A stretch of DNA of 64,000 nt, taken from Rhizobium bangladeshense. Its GTDB lineage: Bacteria; Pseudomonadota; Alphaproteobacteria; Rhizobiales; Rhizobiaceae. The notes under the pieces were generated by a model. That model was not told where the DNA came from and made no database searches. It saw only the letters and a program-made list of their open reading frames with translations. Below are positions 62,977-64,000 of the stretch, piece by piece. The stretch lies in the NCBI RefSeq assembly GCF_001662075.1, contig NZ_LYPL01000002.1, positions 124,001-188,000 of the forward strand, read 5' to 3'. Position 1 is the first letter of the stretch; each line of letters starts with the position of its first letter. The translations under genes were made by a program, and so were the position numbers.

Positions 62977-63783
62977 ATGAATTTTCTGCGCCGGGTCCTC
63001 CCGATTGCCGGGCTCGTGATGGGCACTGCCTCGCTCAGCGGCTGCAACATCCTCATTCCCGATGTCGCCGCCGATTCGCCCGCCCGCTTCGTCCAGGAAA
63101 CCTCACCAGTCTTCTATCAGCCGCCCGGCGTCGATCCGCGCCGGGTGCGGCCGGTCCCCGATCAGCCGGTGCCGCAGACGCGCGAGCTTTACAAGACCCA
63201 GTTCCATCAGACCTATGGCCTGCCGGTCACCAATCCGGTGCATGCGGCGATGTATGGCGAGCTGCGCGACGAGGATTTCACCCTGCCGTCGATCCCGGTC
63301 AGCCGCGTGCAGCCGCAATTCCTGCGCCAGGAGGTCGATTACCAGACGACCGAGCGTCCCGGCACCGTCGTGGTCGATACCAAGGCGCGCTTCCTTTATT
63401 TCGTCGAGGGCAACGGCAAGGCGATGCGCTATGGCGTCGGCCTCGGCCGCGACGGTTATGCCTGGTCGGGCCGCGGCGTCGTCCAGTGGAAGCAGAAATG
63501 GCCGCGCTGGACGCCGCCGGCAGAAATGGTCTCGCGCCAGCCCGATGTTCGTGCTTTTTCCGCCGAAAACGGCGGCATGAATCCGGGGCTCCAGAACCCG
63601 CTCGGCGCGCGCGCCATGTACATCTTCAAGGACGGGCAGGATACGCTCTATCGCATCCACGGCACGCCCGACTGGCAGTCGATCGGCAAGGCCACATCGT
63701 CCGGCTGCGTGCGCATGCTGAACCAGGACGTCGTCGATCTCTATGATCGCCTTCCCGCCAAGGCCGAGATCGTTGTGATGTAG
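62977..63783 (+). CDS. L,D-transpeptidase, YkuD family, lipoprotein
   Basis: A 268-residue protein. Signal with lipobox ASLSGC (Cys23), so it is lipid-anchored in the envelope. After a Pro-rich linker and a short domain comes the YkuD domain (TVVVDTKARFLYFVEGNGKAMRYGVGLGRDGYAWSGRGVV). Its active site IHGTPDWQSIGKATSSGCVRMLN has His, Ser and the nucleophilic Cys. It makes 3-3 cross-links or attaches proteins to peptidoglycan in the periplasm. It is followed by another Tat-signal gene cut by the window edge. Confidence 0.93.
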   Translation: MNFLRRVLPIAGLVMGTASLSGCNILIPDVAADSPARFVQETSPVFYQPPGVDPRRVRPVPDQPVPQTRELYKTQFHQTYGLPVTNPVHAAMYGELRDEDFTLPSIPVSRVQPQFLRQEVDYQTTERPGTVVVDTKARFLYFVEGNGKAMRYGVGLGRDGYAWSGRGVVQWKQKWPRWTPPAEMVSRQPDVRAFSAENGGMNPGLQNPLGARAMYIFKDGQDTLYRIHGTPDWQSIGKATSSGCVRMLNQDVVDLYDRLPAKAEIVVM

Positions 63784-63924
63784 CGCTGCAACAGCGCTGC
63801 CCATATCGTCCGCTCCATCAGGAACACGTCTGCGTGAAGCTATGGTTTATTTGGCGCAAGCCGATAGATTTCCTTATGTCGTCATTTCAGGATTCCCGCA
63901 TCAAAAGGAAATCAGTCCCGCGTC

Positions 63925-64000
63925 ATGAGTTCCGATAGACATCTTTCCCGCCGTAGCTTTCTTTCCCTTTCGGCTCTGACCGCAGCCTCCGCGCTCACCG
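63925..64000 (+). CDS. Start of a Tat-exported protein (partial)
   Basis: ATG 63925 opens a frame running off the right edge. The 25 residues visible, SSDRHLSRRSFLSLSALTAA, have the twin-arginine pattern SRRSFL plus hydrophobic stretch, so the protein is exported. With an L,D-transpeptidase just upstream, it is possibly another of these, as rhizobia often have them in series; this is a guess. Confidence 0.55.
   Translation, partial: MSSDRHLSRRSFLSLSALTAASALT

Overview
The window looks like alphaproteobacterial chromosome of the genus Rhizobium (R. leguminosarum/etli type). The pointers are GC-rich coding sequence, a betIBA operon without betC, an R. etli-type class 3 L-asparaginase, RIME-like intergenic palindromes, DUF6494 and TIGR03808-type proteins, and a CysH/CysD/CysN block divergent from an Rrf2 regulator. 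Genus assignment is inference from gene content; no rRNA, tRNA or CRISPR is visible.

Positions 1 to about 13.4 kb are the late part of a podovirus-like prophage. The order is head-tail adaptor (partial), nozzle/stabilisation protein, GNAT acetyltransferase, an S74-chaperone tail protein, a shortened ejection-type protein, a tail fibre, the lysis region, an SGNH-hydrolase-like tail protein and a coiled-coil/TM protein. No integrase, capsid or terminase lies inside the window. The lysis region is the most unusual part. The holin-type gene occurs three times (broken copy A at 6584, intact B at 7695, intact C at 9846). Endolysin occurs twice (broken B, intact C), and the overlapping Rz/Rz1-type spanins once. 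Between the copies sit two TIGR04325-type methyltransferases, a 49-residue coupled ORF and a probable remnant of an acyltransferase-3 gene. This looks like lysogenic-conversion cargo stacked by repeated recombination at the lysis module.

Positions 13.4 to 23.3 kb hold small rhizobial proteins, a frameshifted DegP-type PDZ remnant, LacI and LysR regulators, an NmrA-type reductase, a class A penicillin-binding protein, a thioredoxin-fold protein, a Tat-exported alpha/beta hydrolase and a DUF6494 protein. Positions 23.4 to 27.6 kb are the sulfate assimilation operon cysH-cysD-cysN (minus strand) with a divergent Rrf2 regulator. Positions 27.7 to 31 kb hold an SDR/LysR divergent pair, a DUF6152 plus membrane protein pair and a VOC protein.

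Positions 31.1 to 35.1 kb are betI-betB-betA (choline to glycine betaine) with a clear operator-like palindrome upstream. From 35.2 to 64 kb are mostly single genes. They include an HdeD protein, an orphan ParD-like protein, two c-di-GMP enzymes, a quinone oxidoreductase, an MFS sugar-efflux-type transporter, asparaginase, DeoR/DUF4406, glutathione transferases, SDR, GcvA-type LysR, PEBP, a TIGR03808 Tat protein, a LuxR solo, a soluble twin-PAS chemoreceptor, a GDPD, a ligase-associated exonuclease plus ATP-dependent DNA ligase, and cell-envelope hydrolases ending in an L,D-transpeptidase and the start of another Tat-signal gene.
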